DNA from: Nonomuraea aurantiaca
Lineage (GTDB): Bacteria; Actinomycetota; Actinomycetes; Streptosporangiales; Streptosporangiaceae
Length of the DNA stretch: 64,000 bases
Reading direction: 5' to 3'
NCBI RefSeq assembly: GCF_020215705.1
Contig: NZ_JAIWNB010000001.1
Coordinates: 930,001-994,000 of the forward strand
The notes beneath the pieces are model-generated. The model made no database searches and was not told where the DNA came from. It worked only from the letters and a program-made list of their open reading frames with translations. This document shows positions 33,226 through 43,067 of the stretch, one piece after another (positions within the stretch are counted from its first letter, which is position 1; each line of letters begins with the position of its first letter). A program made the translations under genes and the position numbers.

Positions 33226-34648
33226 GGGTCTTGGTGGGGTCGCTCTCTTTCTGCTTCTTGGACGAGGGCGATTTGGTGGACTTCGGCGCCGAAGAAGACT
33301 CCGGTGAAGCCGTGGCCGCGGTGGGCCGGCCGCCCGCCGAATCGCGGATGGCCTTCTCGGTGATGGCGCGGATCTTCGCCCAGTCCGGGGAGACGGTGCT
33401 GATCAGCGGCGGCACGAACTGGATGCTCGTCACCTTGGCGTTCTTGACCTGCAGCGCCAGCGGCACCAGGTGCTTGAGCATCGGCCGGGGGATGTCGGTC
33501 CTGATCAGCTCCTTGGTGGCCCCGGCGATCCGGTTGAACCTGGTCAGCACCGTCGCCGGGTCGGCCTGGTCGAGCAGTGCGCCGATCACGCACCGCTGAC
33601 GGCGCATCCGGGTGAAGTCATCGCTGAAGGTACGCGAGCGGGCGTACCACATCGCGTCGGCGCCCTTCAGCTTGCGCGTGCCCGCCTTGACCAGGCCCTC
33701 GTTGTACCGGCCGAACACCACGTCCTGCTCGACCGTGAGCGTGACCCCGCCGATCGCGTCGATCAGCCGGGCGAACCCCCACATGTTGACCAGGGCGTAC
33801 CAGTCGATCTTGAGCCCGAGGGTGTAGCCGATCGTGTCCATCAGTACCTTGGGGCCCTGGTGCTGCTTGCCGCCGAAGATCTCGGGGTGCGCGTCGGCGT
33901 ACTCCCAGACGCTGTTGAGCAGGTCGCTGCGGCCGCCACCCGGGTCGGGCGGCAGGCGGAACCCGTCCGGGAAGTGCTGGGCCATCGGCGTGCCCGGACG
34001 GAACCGGACGTTCTCCAGGTTACGCGGCAGGCTGATCAGCACGGTGTTGCCGGTCTTCACGTCGACGGTGGCCACGTTCATGCTGTCGGTGCGTACACCG
34101 ATCCTGTTGTCGTCGGCGTCGCCGCCGATGAGCAGGATGTTCACCCTCGTACGGCCCGCCCACGGGTCCTCGGGGCGGGTCGTCGTCTCTTCGGCCTGCG
34201 GCTCGGGGGTGCCCTCGTTCACGAAGATGTCGTTGAGCGCGTTCCGGGACGTCCAGACGTAACTCGTGACCATCCCGAACGGCATGACGACCACCACGGC
34301 GAGCAGTCCCGCGAACGTGCCCACCAGGACCTGCCCGGCCTGCGGCAGGCTGCCGGGCCGCAGCACGATGAACGAGTGGACGATCAGCGCGAACCACGCC
34401 AGCCCGAGCACGACGGCGCCGGCGGTGATGCCCGTCAGCCAGCTGTCCTGGGTCAGATCGCCCAGCAGGTTGTCGGTGCTCAGCCTGACGGCGAGAAGTG
34501 CGAGCAGCCCCGCCGCGTAACAGCCGAGCAGTATCAGACCCGTCTTGCGCCATCCGGCGCGCAGATGCGCCGCCCCCGGCGCGAGCGCGGCCAGCACCAG
34601 CCAGCCGAGAACCGCCGTGGCGCTCACCGGTTTCCTTGCCTGCCTCAC
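33200..34648 (-). CDS. LytR-CpsA-Psr (LCP) family cell-wall ligase
   Basis: A 482-residue protein from GTG 34648. Four hydrophobic segments occupy the first 130 residues, more than the single anchor of most LCP proteins. The LCP domain follows: NILLIGGDADDNRIGVRTDSM, VLISLPRNLENV, RLIDAIGGVTLTVEQDVVF, DAMWYARSRTFSDDFTRMRRQR, with the conserved Arg and Asp residues. These enzymes transfer polymers (teichoic acid, arabinogalactan-like) from lipid carriers to peptidoglycan on the outer face of the membrane. The C-terminal tail is Ser/Lys/Pro-rich. Confidence 0.9.
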   Translation of the reverse strand: MRQARKPVSATAVLGWLVLAALAPGAAHLRAGWRKTGLILLGCYAAGLLALLAVRLSTDNLLGDLTQDSWLTGITAGAVVLGLAWFALIVHSFIVLRPGSLPQAGQVLVGTFAGLLAVVVVMPFGMVTSYVWTSRNALNDIFVNEGTPEPQAEETTTRPEDPWAGRTRVNILLIGGDADDNRIGVRTDSMNVATVDVKTGNTVLISLPRNLENVRFRPGTPMAQHFPDGFRLPPDPGGGRSDLLNSVWEYADAHPEIFGGKQHQGPKVLMDTIGYTLGLKIDWYALVNMWGFARLIDAIGGVTLTVEQDVVFGRYNEGLVKAGTRKLKGADAMWYARSRTFSDDFTRMRRQRCVIGALLDQADPATVLTRFNRIAGATKELIRTDIPRPMLKHLVPLALQVKNAKVTSIQFVPPLISTVSPDWAKIRAITEKAIRDSAGGRPTAATASPESSSAPKSTKSPSSKKQKESDPTKTLTEGCGSL

Positions 34649-34768
34649 GCCATCCCCGTTTCCCCGCGAACTTCACCGTAGGCCGAATCGAGGCGGCAGC
34701 CTACGGACAGAATGCGAAATATGTCTTTAGGGGAGAGTGAACATTAGTAACCGAATAAGATTCGGCGT

Positions 34769-35635
34769 ATGTCCTTCTCCCAGATCGACTACGGCGTGAC
34801 CAGCCGGGTCGCCACGATCACATTGAAGCGCCCCGAGAGGCTGAACGCCTTCACCTTTGCCATGCGCGGAGAGTTGGTAAAGGCGTTCGACCTCGCGGAC
34901 GCCGATGACGATGTGCGCGCCGTCGTGGTCACGGGCGCGGGCCGGGCCTTCTGCGCCGGGGCCGACCTGGGCGGTGGCGGCGACACCTTCAGTCGCCGCG
35001 AGCCCGGTGAAGGCGAACTCGTCGACGGCGCGCCGCGCGACGGCGGCGGCACGGTCGCGCTGCGCATCGCCCGGTCGCTCAAGCCGGTCATCGGCGCCAT
35101 CAACGGCCCCGCCATCGGTGTGGGCGTCACGATGACACTGCCGATGGACGTCCGGCTGGCCGCCGACACGGCGAAGTTCGGCTTCGTGTTCGCCCGCCGC
35201 GGGATCGTCACCGAGGCCGCGTCGAGCTGGTTCCTGCCCAGGCTCGTCGGCATCGCGCAGGCCATGGAGTGGGTGGCCACCGGGCGCGTCTTCCCCGCCT
35301 CCGAGGCGCTGGAGGGCCGTCTGGTGTCCCGCGTGCTGCCCGCCGAGGAGCTGCTGCCCGCCGCCTACGCGCTGGCCAGGGAGATCGCCGACAACACCTC
35401 CGCCGTGTCGGTCGCCGCGATCCGCAGGCTGATGTGGTCGGGTCTGTCGGCCTCGTCGCCCTGGGAGGCGCACGCGGCCGACTCCCGGCTGATGGCCGAG
35501 CTCGGGTCCGCGCCCGACACCGTCGAGGGGGTGACGTCGTTCCTGGAGAAGCGGCCGGCCGAGTTCCCGATGAAGATCAGTGAGGACCTGCCGGGCAGTG
35601 TGCCGTCATGGCCGGTAAATCCCTATCGTGTCTAG
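34769..35635 (+). CDS. Enoyl-CoA hydratase/isomerase family protein
   Basis: A 288-residue crotonase-fold protein: VATITLKRPERLNAFTFAM, VVTGAGRAFCAGADLGGGG (oxyanion hole), INGPAIGVGVTMTLPMD, then RRGIVTEAASSWFLPRLVG. The first of the two catalytic Glu positions is not conserved and the second (in IVTEAASS) is, so it may be an isomerase or have a restricted activity. It is followed at once by an alpha/beta hydrolase whose start touches its stop, so the two are translated together. Confidence 0.9.
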   Translation: MSFSQIDYGVTSRVATITLKRPERLNAFTFAMRGELVKAFDLADADDDVRAVVVTGAGRAFCAGADLGGGGDTFSRREPGEGELVDGAPRDGGGTVALRIARSLKPVIGAINGPAIGVGVTMTLPMDVRLAADTAKFGFVFARRGIVTEAASSWFLPRLVGIAQAMEWVATGRVFPASEALEGRLVSRVLPAEELLPAAYALAREIADNTSAVSVAAIRRLMWSGLSASSPWEAHAADSRLMAELGSAPDTVEGVTSFLEKRPAEFPMKISEDLPGSVPSWPVNPYRV

Positions 35636-35636
35636 C

Positions 35637-36551
35637 ATGTACGACACCACCGTTCTGTCCATGCCGCCCGACTTCGAAGGCGACGTCGTAGCGACGCTGA
35701 TCTCCCGCCGAGCCGGTTCCCGCAGGGCGGTGCTCTACCTTCACGGGTTCACCGACTACTTCTTCCAGGACCACCTCGCCGACCACTACCTCGGCCGCGG
35801 CGTCGACTTCTACGCCCTCGACCTGCGCAAATACGGCAGGTCGCTGCTGCCGCACCAGACCAGGGGCCTGGTCAGGAGCGTCACGGAGTACTTCCCGGAG
35901 ATCGACGAGGCCGTACGCGTCATCAAGGGCGACCACGACGAGCTGACGATCAACGCGCACTCGACCGGCGGCCTGGTCGCGGCGCTGTGGGCCGACCGCG
36001 TCCGTGGCCGGGGCCTGGTGCAGGGGCTCGTGCTCAACAGCCCGTTCTTCGACCTGAACGTGCCCGCCCCGCTGCGCCTGGCCGCCGACCTGCTCAAGAC
36101 GCCGCTGTCGTACTCCAGCCGGGCGCTGCCGCTGGGCGTCAGCCTCGCGTATGGCCAGAGCCTGCACCGCACCGAACAGGGCGAATGGGACTACGACCTG
36201 GCGCTCAAGCCGCTCGGCGGCTTCTCCGTGCACGCCACCTGGCTGGCCGCCATCCGCCGGGCGCAGCGGCGGCTGCACGCCGGCCTGGCCGTGGACGTGC
36301 CGGTGCTCGTGCTCGCCTCGGCCACGGGCCTGCGGGTACGCGACTTCGTGCCCGAGGCCCGCTCGGCCGACACCGTACTCGATCCCCGCCACATCGCCCG
36401 CTGGGCCACCTGCGTGGGCCCGCACGTCACGTGCGTACGCATCCCCGACGGCATGCACGACCTGGTGCTGTCGGCCGAGCCGGTGCGCAAGCAGGTGTTC
36501 GCCCAGATCGACCGCTGGCTGAACGCCTTCGTCTACCAGACCGAAGGTTGA
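35637..36551 (+). CDS. Alpha/beta hydrolase (monoacylglycerol-lipase-like)
   Basis: A 304-residue protein; ATG 35637 is used, though GTG 35628 overlapping the previous stop is possible. AVLYLHGFTDYFFQDHLA gives the oxyanion strand, FYALDLRKYGRS is typical of the lysophospholipase class, and the elbow is INAHSTGGLVAALW (Ala where the first Gly is usual). The His is in PDGMHDLVLSAEPV. It probably cleaves an acyl or lipid ester. The end of the gene is part of a tandem duplication. Confidence 0.85.
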   Translation: MYDTTVLSMPPDFEGDVVATLISRRAGSRRAVLYLHGFTDYFFQDHLADHYLGRGVDFYALDLRKYGRSLLPHQTRGLVRSVTEYFPEIDEAVRVIKGDHDELTINAHSTGGLVAALWADRVRGRGLVQGLVLNSPFFDLNVPAPLRLAADLLKTPLSYSSRALPLGVSLAYGQSLHRTEQGEWDYDLALKPLGGFSVHATWLAAIRRAQRRLHAGLAVDVPVLVLASATGLRVRDFVPEARSADTVLDPRHIARWATCVGPHVTCVRIPDGMHDLVLSAEPVRKQVFAQIDRWLNAFVYQTEG

Positions 36552-36600
36552 GCGCGTTCGTCTACCAGGTCGGTGGCTGAGCGCCCTCCTCTACCAGGGG
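36521..36600. repeat. 29-bp tandem repeat across a stop codon
   Basis: Three diverged copies with a period of 29 bp (core TTCGTCTACCAG at 36528, 36557 and 36586, the last with changes) run through the stop of the hydrolase gene and into the last codons of the convergent gene. Since 29 is not a multiple of three, each copy shifts frame and adds a new TGA. Confidence 0.75.
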
Positions 36601-38096
36601 AACGCGAACAGCCCGTAGTAGGCCGCCGCCACCAGCAGCAGCCCCGTGCCGCCGAGCACGCCCGCGATCGCCACGTGCTGCCAGCGGCTCGGCCGCATAC
36701 CTTCCCGCAGCCCCGCCACGACCGCCGCCACCGCCGTGACCTCCTGCACCAGCATCAGCACGGCCAGCACCCGCACCACCAGCCAGCCGGCCAGCACGGC
36801 CGGCCAGGCTCCGGCCTGGTTCACCGAGAACAGCACCAGCACCGTGATGAACGCCAGCACCGAGACCAGCAGCCCCAGCCCCGTCCACGCCATCCGGCGC
36901 AGCCTCCGCCTGATCGGCGGCCAGAGCCTGGCGTTCGTGTCGGCCGGGGTCTGCCGGCGGCCGCGCAGGCGTACCACCATCGCGGCCACGGGGCCCGCCA
37001 CGTAGCCGACGGCGGCCAGGCAGATCGTCAGCCCCAGCATCGTGCCGCCCGCGTACCACGGAGCGGCGGGGACGTCGCTGGCCTCGAAGCGCTGCACCGG
37101 CGTCGCGCCCGCCACGTGCAGCGGGGGCCGTGCCGTGCCGGGCAGGCCGATGATCCAGTTCGCCAGCGTCTCCAGGTAGCCGTGCGCGAACGGGCCGCCG
37201 TTGATCCGCATGGCGTGGTCGGCCTTGTCCATGAAGCGGATCGTGTACTGGTCGTTGCCCGCCGCCTTGAGCGCGGTGATCAGGGATTGGGACGACTCCA
37301 CGAACGGGATGGACGGGTCCATCGTCCCGTAGAACGCCAGCACCGGCTGCCTGATCTGGCGCAGCGCGGGCATCGCGTCGTACCGGAGGAAGTTGAAGCC
37401 CACCCCGCCCATCGCCCTGGTGAGCAGGTCGCGCACGCCGATCGGCGCGTGCAGGCGCTGCAGCTGCTCGTTCAACGCCCAGGCCACCTGCCTGAGCGGC
37501 GACACGTTCGGCGACGACACCAGCACCGCGAACCCCACGTCGCGGCTCTTGGCCGCCGCGATGGGCACCACCCAGCCGCCCTCGCTGACCCCCCACAACC
37601 CGGTGCGCGTGGGGTCCACGTCGGGACGCGTGCGCATGTACTCGACCATGCGCAGCGCGTCGTCCGCGAGCAGCCCGAAGTCCCGGTCGCGGAAGTTGTA
37701 GCCGACCGTCCGTTTGTCGAACGCCAGCGTCACCACGCCCGCCTTGGCCAGGAACTCCGCCTGCGGCGTGAACTCCGTCCGCGAGCCGTTGCCCGACCCC
37801 GACACGAACACCATCGCCGGATGCCGGCCCGGCGTCGTGGGGGCGCGGACCGTTCCGACCAGTGTCTGGCCCTCCGCCTGGAGCGAGATCTCCTCCTGGC
37901 GCACGGGACCCGCCGCGACCACGGGCCGCAGCTCGTTCGCGGGCTGGGGCGGGAGCGCCTGCATCGTGCGATCGGCCTGAAGTGGCGGAGGGTTGAACGC
38001 GGGTGGCAGAACGTAGCCGACGGCGGCCAGGGCCACCAGCACCAAACCTGCGGCGACGCTCACGGTGCCACGGCCAGTGCGCATCGGCCTCCCCAT
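36591..38096 (-). CDS. Membrane-anchored alpha/beta hydrolase
   Basis: A 501-residue protein. One N-terminal segment (GTVSVAAGLVLVALAAVGYVL) leads to an extracytoplasmic hydrolase domain: MVFVSGSGNGSRTEF, TLAFDKRTVGYNF, elbow LWGVSEGGWVVPIAA, Asp in FYGTMDPSIPF and His in DKADHAMRING. The last 150 residues hold about four further helices (for example GTMLGLTICLAAVGYVAGP). Hydrolases fused to such a membrane tail are uncommon. The substrate is unknown; the S9/dienelactone-hydrolase class is nearest. It is convergent with the preceding hydrolase and shares the tandem repeat at its 3' end. Confidence 0.85.
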   Translation of the reverse strand: MGRPMRTGRGTVSVAAGLVLVALAAVGYVLPPAFNPPPLQADRTMQALPPQPANELRPVVAAGPVRQEEISLQAEGQTLVGTVRAPTTPGRHPAMVFVSGSGNGSRTEFTPQAEFLAKAGVVTLAFDKRTVGYNFRDRDFGLLADDALRMVEYMRTRPDVDPTRTGLWGVSEGGWVVPIAAAKSRDVGFAVLVSSPNVSPLRQVAWALNEQLQRLHAPIGVRDLLTRAMGGVGFNFLRYDAMPALRQIRQPVLAFYGTMDPSIPFVESSQSLITALKAAGNDQYTIRFMDKADHAMRINGGPFAHGYLETLANWIIGLPGTARPPLHVAGATPVQRFEASDVPAAPWYAGGTMLGLTICLAAVGYVAGPVAAMVVRLRGRRQTPADTNARLWPPIRRRLRRMAWTGLGLLVSVLAFITVLVLFSVNQAGAWPAVLAGWLVVRVLAVLMLVQEVTAVAAVVAGLREGMRPSRWQHVAIAGVLGGTGLLLVAAAYYGLFAFPW

Positions 38097-38190
38097 GTGG
38101 GTTGAATTGCCCGCTGATCTTTCAGCCTACTCCCGAGACGTGTGACGCAGGGGACCGCATTTGTCGGTGAGACCTGTTAGCTTCCTGCGA

Positions 38191-39303
38191 ATGCGGATCC
38201 TGCACACCTCCGACTGGCATCTGGGACGTTCGTTCCATCGCGAGAGCCTGCTCGAAGGCCAGGCCGCGTTCATCGACCACCTGATCGAGACGGTGCGCGC
38301 CGAGCGGGTCGACGTGGTGGTGGTGTCCGGCGACGTCTACGACCGCGCCCTGCCGCCGGTCGACGCGGTCGCGCTCTGCGGCGACGCGCTGCGCCGCCTG
38401 ATGGGCACCGGCGCCCGCACCGTGCTGATCAGCGGCAACCACGACTCGGCCCGGCGGCTCGGGTTCGGCGCCGACCTGATCGACGCCGCCGGGGTCCACC
38501 TGCGCACCGACCCGTCCCGCGCCTGGGAGCCCGTGCTGGTGGACGACGTCGCCTTCTACGGGATCCCCTACCTGGAGCCCGAGCTGGTACGCGGCCCCTG
38601 GGAGCTGCCCGACCGCAGCCACACCGCCGCGCTGTCCCACGCCATGGCGCACATCCGCGCCGACGCTCCCCGACACCGCCACTCGGTGGTCCTGGCCCAC
38701 GCCTTCGTCACCGGGGGAGAGGCCAGCGACAGCGAGCGCGACATCAGCGTGGGCGGAGTGGCGCACGTGCCGCTGTCGGCCTTCGAGGGGGTCGACTACG
38801 TCGCGCTCGGCCACCTGCACGGCCGCCAGCGGATGTCGGAGACGGTCCGCTACTCCGGCTCCCCCCTGGCCTACTCCTTCTCGGAGGTCAACCAGAAGAA
38901 GGGGTCGTGGCTGGTCACCCTCGGTTCCATGGAGGTCGACTTCGTCCCCGCGCCGGTGCCCCGGCCGATCGGCCGCCTGCGCGGTCTGCTGGAGGATCTG
39001 CTGACCTCCTCGGCATATGACGATGTGGAAGACCACTGGCTGCAGGTCATACTGACCGACCCGATCCGCCCCAAATCAGCCATGGACCGGCTGCGCGCCC
39101 GCTTTCCCCACACGCTGGCACTGTCCTTCGAGCCGTCAGGCGGCGCTCCCGTCTCCCAGCCCGCCCGCCTGAGCGGCCGGCCGGAGGCGGAGGTGGCGCT
39201 CGACTTCATTCGGGAAGTACGCGGCGAGCCTGCCGGACCTGACGAGGAAGACCTGCTAAGACAGGCGATCGAGGCAGCCAGGGTGAAGGAGACGATGGCG
39301 TAG
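38191..39303 (+). CDS. sbcD: SbcD, exonuclease subunit
   Basis: A 370-residue metallophosphoesterase: MRILHTSDWHLGRSFHRESL, VVVSGDVYDRALPPVDA, LISGNHDSARRL, HAFVTGGEASDSERDISVGG and VALGHLHGRQRM supply the full metal-binding set. SbcD is the nuclease of the SbcCD complex, which opens hairpins and trims blocked DNA ends. ATG 38191 begins exactly at the conserved sequence. Its stop is directly followed by sbcC (TAG ATG). Confidence 0.95.
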   Translation: MRILHTSDWHLGRSFHRESLLEGQAAFIDHLIETVRAERVDVVVVSGDVYDRALPPVDAVALCGDALRRLMGTGARTVLISGNHDSARRLGFGADLIDAAGVHLRTDPSRAWEPVLVDDVAFYGIPYLEPELVRGPWELPDRSHTAALSHAMAHIRADAPRHRHSVVLAHAFVTGGEASDSERDISVGGVAHVPLSAFEGVDYVALGHLHGRQRMSETVRYSGSPLAYSFSEVNQKKGSWLVTLGSMEVDFVPAPVPRPIGRLRGLLEDLLTSSAYDDVEDHWLQVILTDPIRPKSAMDRLRARFPHTLALSFEPSGGAPVSQPARLSGRPEAEVALDFIREVRGEPAGPDEEDLLRQAIEAARVKETMA

Positions 39304-42300
39304 ATGCGGCCGCACCGGCTCACGCTCACGGCCTTCGGGTCCTTCCCCGGTTCGGAGACGGTCGATTTCGACGCTCTGGCCGAGGCCGGCCTCTTCCTCG
39401 TCCACGGGCCGACGGGCGCGGGCAAGACCACGATCCTCGACGCTCTCTGCTTCGCCCTCTACGGCCAGGTCCCGGGCCAGCGCAACAGCGCCCGCGCGCT
39501 GCGCTGCGACCACGCCGCGCCGTCCGTCGGGCCCTCGGTCTCGCTTGAGGTGTCGCTGCGGGGCCGGTTACTGCGCATCCAGCGTTCTCCGGTGTGGCAG
39601 CGGCCCAAGTTGCGCGGGTCCGGGTTCACCGAGGAGAAGGCCAAGGTCATCGTCGAGGAACGGGTCGGGTCCGCCTGGCACGGCCTGACGACCCGCTCCG
39701 ACGAGGCCGGCGACCTGGTGGGCGGGCTGCTCGGCATGAACGCCGACCAGTTCTGCCAGGTCGCGATGCTGCCCCAGGGGGATTTCGCCAGGTTCCTGCG
39801 CGCCGATGGGGATGACCGGCGGCGGCTGCTGGAGCGTCTTTTCACCGTGAAGGTGTTCACCCAGACGGAGTCCTGGCTGGCCGAGCACCGCAAGGCGGCT
39901 TGGCGGGATCAGCAGGAGCTGCGGCAGCAGGTGGACTTCGCGATCCAACGCCTGGAGGAGGCGGCAGGCGACCTCTCGGCTTCGGACGCTGCCCCCACGC
40001 CCGCTGCCCCCGCGCCCGGTGCCGACGCCGCCGTGCCCGGTGCCGATGGCGTGGCGTCCGGTGCTGGCGCTGTGGCTTCCGGTGCTGGCGTTGCCGCGCC
40101 CGGTGCCGACGCCGATCCGCCTGATCCGGACACCGACCCGCTGGGGTGGGCCGGCGCGCTGCTCGCCGCCGCCCGCGCCGTCGTCGTCCGGACGGCCGAG
40201 CAACACGCGGCGGCCGGGCACGCACTGCGTTCGGCGCGTTCCCGCTTCGAGCAGGCGACGGCACTGGCCGACCGCCAGCGCCGCCACGCCGAGGCTCTGA
40301 CGTTGCGCCGCACCCTGGACGAGCGATCCGAGGAACGCGCCGAGCTCCAGGCCATCCTCGACGACGCCGCCCGCGCGGACCGCGTGCTTCCGCTCATCCG
40401 GGCCGCCCGCCAGCGCGCCGAAGCCGCCGCCAAGGCCCACTCCCTGGCCACGGACGCCGTCGCCCGCGCCCATCCCCTCCTGAAAGCCACCCCGCCCACC
40501 GGACCGAGTCTGGTCGGCTGGGTCGAGCCCGAGCGACTTCATGCCATGGAGCGAGCCCGGCAGGCAGAGATCGCCCGCCTGTCCGAGCTGCTCACCGAGG
40601 AAGCCAGACTGCTGGTCGTCCGCCGGGACCTGCAGCGCGTCGAGGATGAGCTGACCGGGCTGGCCGCCGAGGACGAGACCGCCGCCACCCGGCTCGCCGC
40701 CCTGCCCGCCCTCGTCGAGGAGGCCGAACGCAAGCTGGCGCGGGCCAGGCTGGACGCCGCCAGAATCCCGGCGGCCGAGGCCGTACGGACCGCGGCGGCC
40801 GAGCTGATCACCGTCGGCCGGCAGCTGGCCGACCTGACCGCGGAGCTGGACGGGCTCACCCAACGCGAGGCCGAGGTGGCCGCTGCCGACGCGGAGCTGC
40901 CCGGACGGCTGGCCGACGTCAACGCCCGCCTCGCCGAGGTACGGGCCGAGACGGCCGCCATCCCCGCCGCCGTCGCGACACTCGACGCGGCCCGGGCCGT
41001 ACGAGATGCCGCCCACCGGGCCGAGACGCTGGCCGCCGAGCTGGAGTCCGCCACCGCCGACCACCAGTCGCTGGTGGACCGCGCCCAGGGCCTGCGCGAG
41101 CACTGGCTGGACGTACGGCAGGCACGCATCGACGGCATGGCCGCCGAGCTGGCGCGCGAGCTGTCCGACGGCAGCCCGTGCGCCGTGTGCGGCTCCGCCG
41201 ACCACCCCCACCCGGCCTCGCCCGCCCCCAGCGCCCCGTCCCCCGACGACGAGCTGGCGGCGGAGCGCGCCCACGAGAGGGCCCTCTCCGAACGCGAGGC
41301 GGCCGAACGCGCACTCGCCTCCCTGGAGTCCCGCCACGCCGACGCCGTGTCGGCGGCGGGCGGCCTCGACACCGGCACCGCCGAGACCGCGGCGCTCCAG
41401 GCCCAGGAGGAGCTGGCCCGCCTGGAGGCGATCGCCGAACGCGAGCCCGCACTGGCCGCCGAGCTGGACCGCATCGAGACGGAGCGCGACCGCGTCCGGG
41501 AGCAGGCCCGCGAGCTCGGCGAACTACTCACGGCCCACCGCACCCACCGCACCCACTTCCAGGCCGAACGCGCCCGCCTCGTCACCCGCCTCCTCCAGAG
41601 CGGCCTCCTCGACACCCACCGCCCCAACGCCGACGCCCGGGTATCTGCCCCCGACAGCCGCCGCCCCGATGCCGACACCCGAGACGCGGCCTCTGACGGA
41701 GTGGTTCCGGCCGACGGCGGTGGAGCGGAGATCGGTCCCGAGCTGGCGCCCTCCGTGCTGGCCGTGGCCGAGGAGGAAGTGGCGCGGCTTCGGGAGTCGG
41801 CCGGTCGGGAGGCCGGGCTGGCGCGGGAGGCCGCCGGGCTCAGCCAGGAGCGGGTGGCGCTGGAAGAGCGCGCGCGCCGGGTCACCGCCCGCCTGGCCGC
41901 CTGCCGTACCAGGCAGGAGGAGCTCAGCGGTGACGCGGGGCGGCTCACCGCGCGGCTCGACAGCGCGCGCGGCGACGACCCCACGCTCACCGCCCGCCTG
42001 TCCAGGCTGAACGACGAGGCCGAACTGCTCCGGGAGGCCCTGGAAGCCACGCAGGCGGCCGTCGCCACCGAGGCTGAGCGGGTCAGCGCGGTGGAGGCGG
42101 CCGGACGGGCGGCTCTGGAGGCGGGGTTCGGCGATGTGGCCGACGTGGAGGCCGCCGCCAGGAGCGAGTACGAGCGGGACGGCAAAGCGGAGCTGCTGCG
42201 GCGGCTCGACGCGCAGCACGCGGCCGTGACCAGTACGCTGGCCGATCCCGAGCTGGTGGCCGCCGCGCGGCAGGACGTACCCGATCTGGTCGCCGCCGAG

Positions 42301-43005
42301 GCGGCGCGCGACGAGGCCGAACAGGCGCACACGGCCCTGGCGTCGGCCAGGGACCGGGCCGCGCAGCGGGAGGAGCGGGTGGCCGAGCTGGGCGCGGAGC
42401 TGGCCGCGTGCATCGAGCGGTGGCAGCCCGCCGCCGACCGGCACCGGCTGGCCGAGCGGCTGGCGGCGCTGGCCAGCGGTACGTCGAGTGACAACCAGTG
42501 GAACATGAGCCTGTCGTCGTTCGTGCTCGGCGAACGGCTCCGGCAGGTGGTCGACGCCGCCAACGAGCGCCTCGACCACATGTCGGCCGGACGCTACCTG
42601 CTGCGGCACGACCTGCGGAAGACGGCCGGGGCCAGGGGGCGTTCGGGGGGCGGGCTGGGGCTGCGCGTGGCCGACGGATGGACGGGCGTCGACCGCGACC
42701 CGGCCACGCTGTCGGGTGGGGAGAGCTTCATCACCTCGCTGGCCCTCGCGCTCGGCCTGGCCGACGTGGTGACCGCCGAAGCGGGCGGCGCCGAGATCGG
42801 CACGCTGTTCGTGGACGAGGGCTTCGGCACGCTCGACGAGGACACGCTCGACGGCGTGCTCGACATCCTCGACGGGCTGCGCGACGGAGGACGGGCGGTC
42901 GGCATCATCAGCCACGTCGCCGAGCTGCGATCGAGGATCCCGGCCCAGCTCAGGGTCTCCAAGACGCGCACCGGATCCACGCTGTCGGCGGTCGGGGTGG
43001 GCTGA
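39304..43005 (+). CDS. sbcC: SbcC, SMC-like ATPase subunit
   Basis: A 1233-residue protein, longer than the usual 1000-1050. Walker A is VHGPTGAGKTTILDALCFALYG, the ABC signature TLSGGESFITSLALALGLAD (near 1135) and Walker B TLFVDEGFGTLDEDTLD. Two long coiled-coil arms meet at a zinc hook, PCAVCGSADHP (near residue 626). An Ala/Gly/Asp-rich run of near-repeats (PGADxxVPGADG type, residues 225-279) lies in the first arm and explains some of the extra length. It binds DNA ends and, with SbcD, cuts hairpins. Adjacent start and stop indicate equal production. Confidence 0.95.
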   Translation: MRPHRLTLTAFGSFPGSETVDFDALAEAGLFLVHGPTGAGKTTILDALCFALYGQVPGQRNSARALRCDHAAPSVGPSVSLEVSLRGRLLRIQRSPVWQRPKLRGSGFTEEKAKVIVEERVGSAWHGLTTRSDEAGDLVGGLLGMNADQFCQVAMLPQGDFARFLRADGDDRRRLLERLFTVKVFTQTESWLAEHRKAAWRDQQELRQQVDFAIQRLEEAAGDLSASDAAPTPAAPAPGADAAVPGADGVASGAGAVASGAGVAAPGADADPPDPDTDPLGWAGALLAAARAVVVRTAEQHAAAGHALRSARSRFEQATALADRQRRHAEALTLRRTLDERSEERAELQAILDDAARADRVLPLIRAARQRAEAAAKAHSLATDAVARAHPLLKATPPTGPSLVGWVEPERLHAMERARQAEIARLSELLTEEARLLVVRRDLQRVEDELTGLAAEDETAATRLAALPALVEEAERKLARARLDAARIPAAEAVRTAAAELITVGRQLADLTAELDGLTQREAEVAAADAELPGRLADVNARLAEVRAETAAIPAAVATLDAARAVRDAAHRAETLAAELESATADHQSLVDRAQGLREHWLDVRQARIDGMAAELARELSDGSPCAVCGSADHPHPASPAPSAPSPDDELAAERAHERALSEREAAERALASLESRHADAVSAAGGLDTGTAETAALQAQEELARLEAIAEREPALAAELDRIETERDRVREQARELGELLTAHRTHRTHFQAERARLVTRLLQSGLLDTHRPNADARVSAPDSRRPDADTRDAASDGVVPADGGGAEIGPELAPSVLAVAEEEVARLRESAGREAGLAREAAGLSQERVALEERARRVTARLAACRTRQEELSGDAGRLTARLDSARGDDPTLTARLSRLNDEAELLREALEATQAAVATEAERVSAVEAAGRAALEAGFGDVADVEAAARSEYERDGKAELLRRLDAQHAAVTSTLADPELVAAARQDVPDLVAAEAARDEAEQAHTALASARDRAAQREERVAELGAELAACIERWQPAADRHRLAERLAALASGTSSDNQWNMSLSSFVLGERLRQVVDAANERLDHMSAGRYLLRHDLRKTAGARGRSGGGLGLRVADGWTGVDRDPATLSGGESFITSLALALGLADVVTAEAGGAEIGTLFVDEGFGTLDEDTLDGVLDILDGLRDGGRAVGIISHVAELRSRIPAQLRVSKTRTGSTLSAVGVG

Positions 43006-43067
43006 CGACCGGCCCAGAGCCGCCGCGTCTACCCATGCCGCACCGGTGTCTGATGATATTTCGGCGT

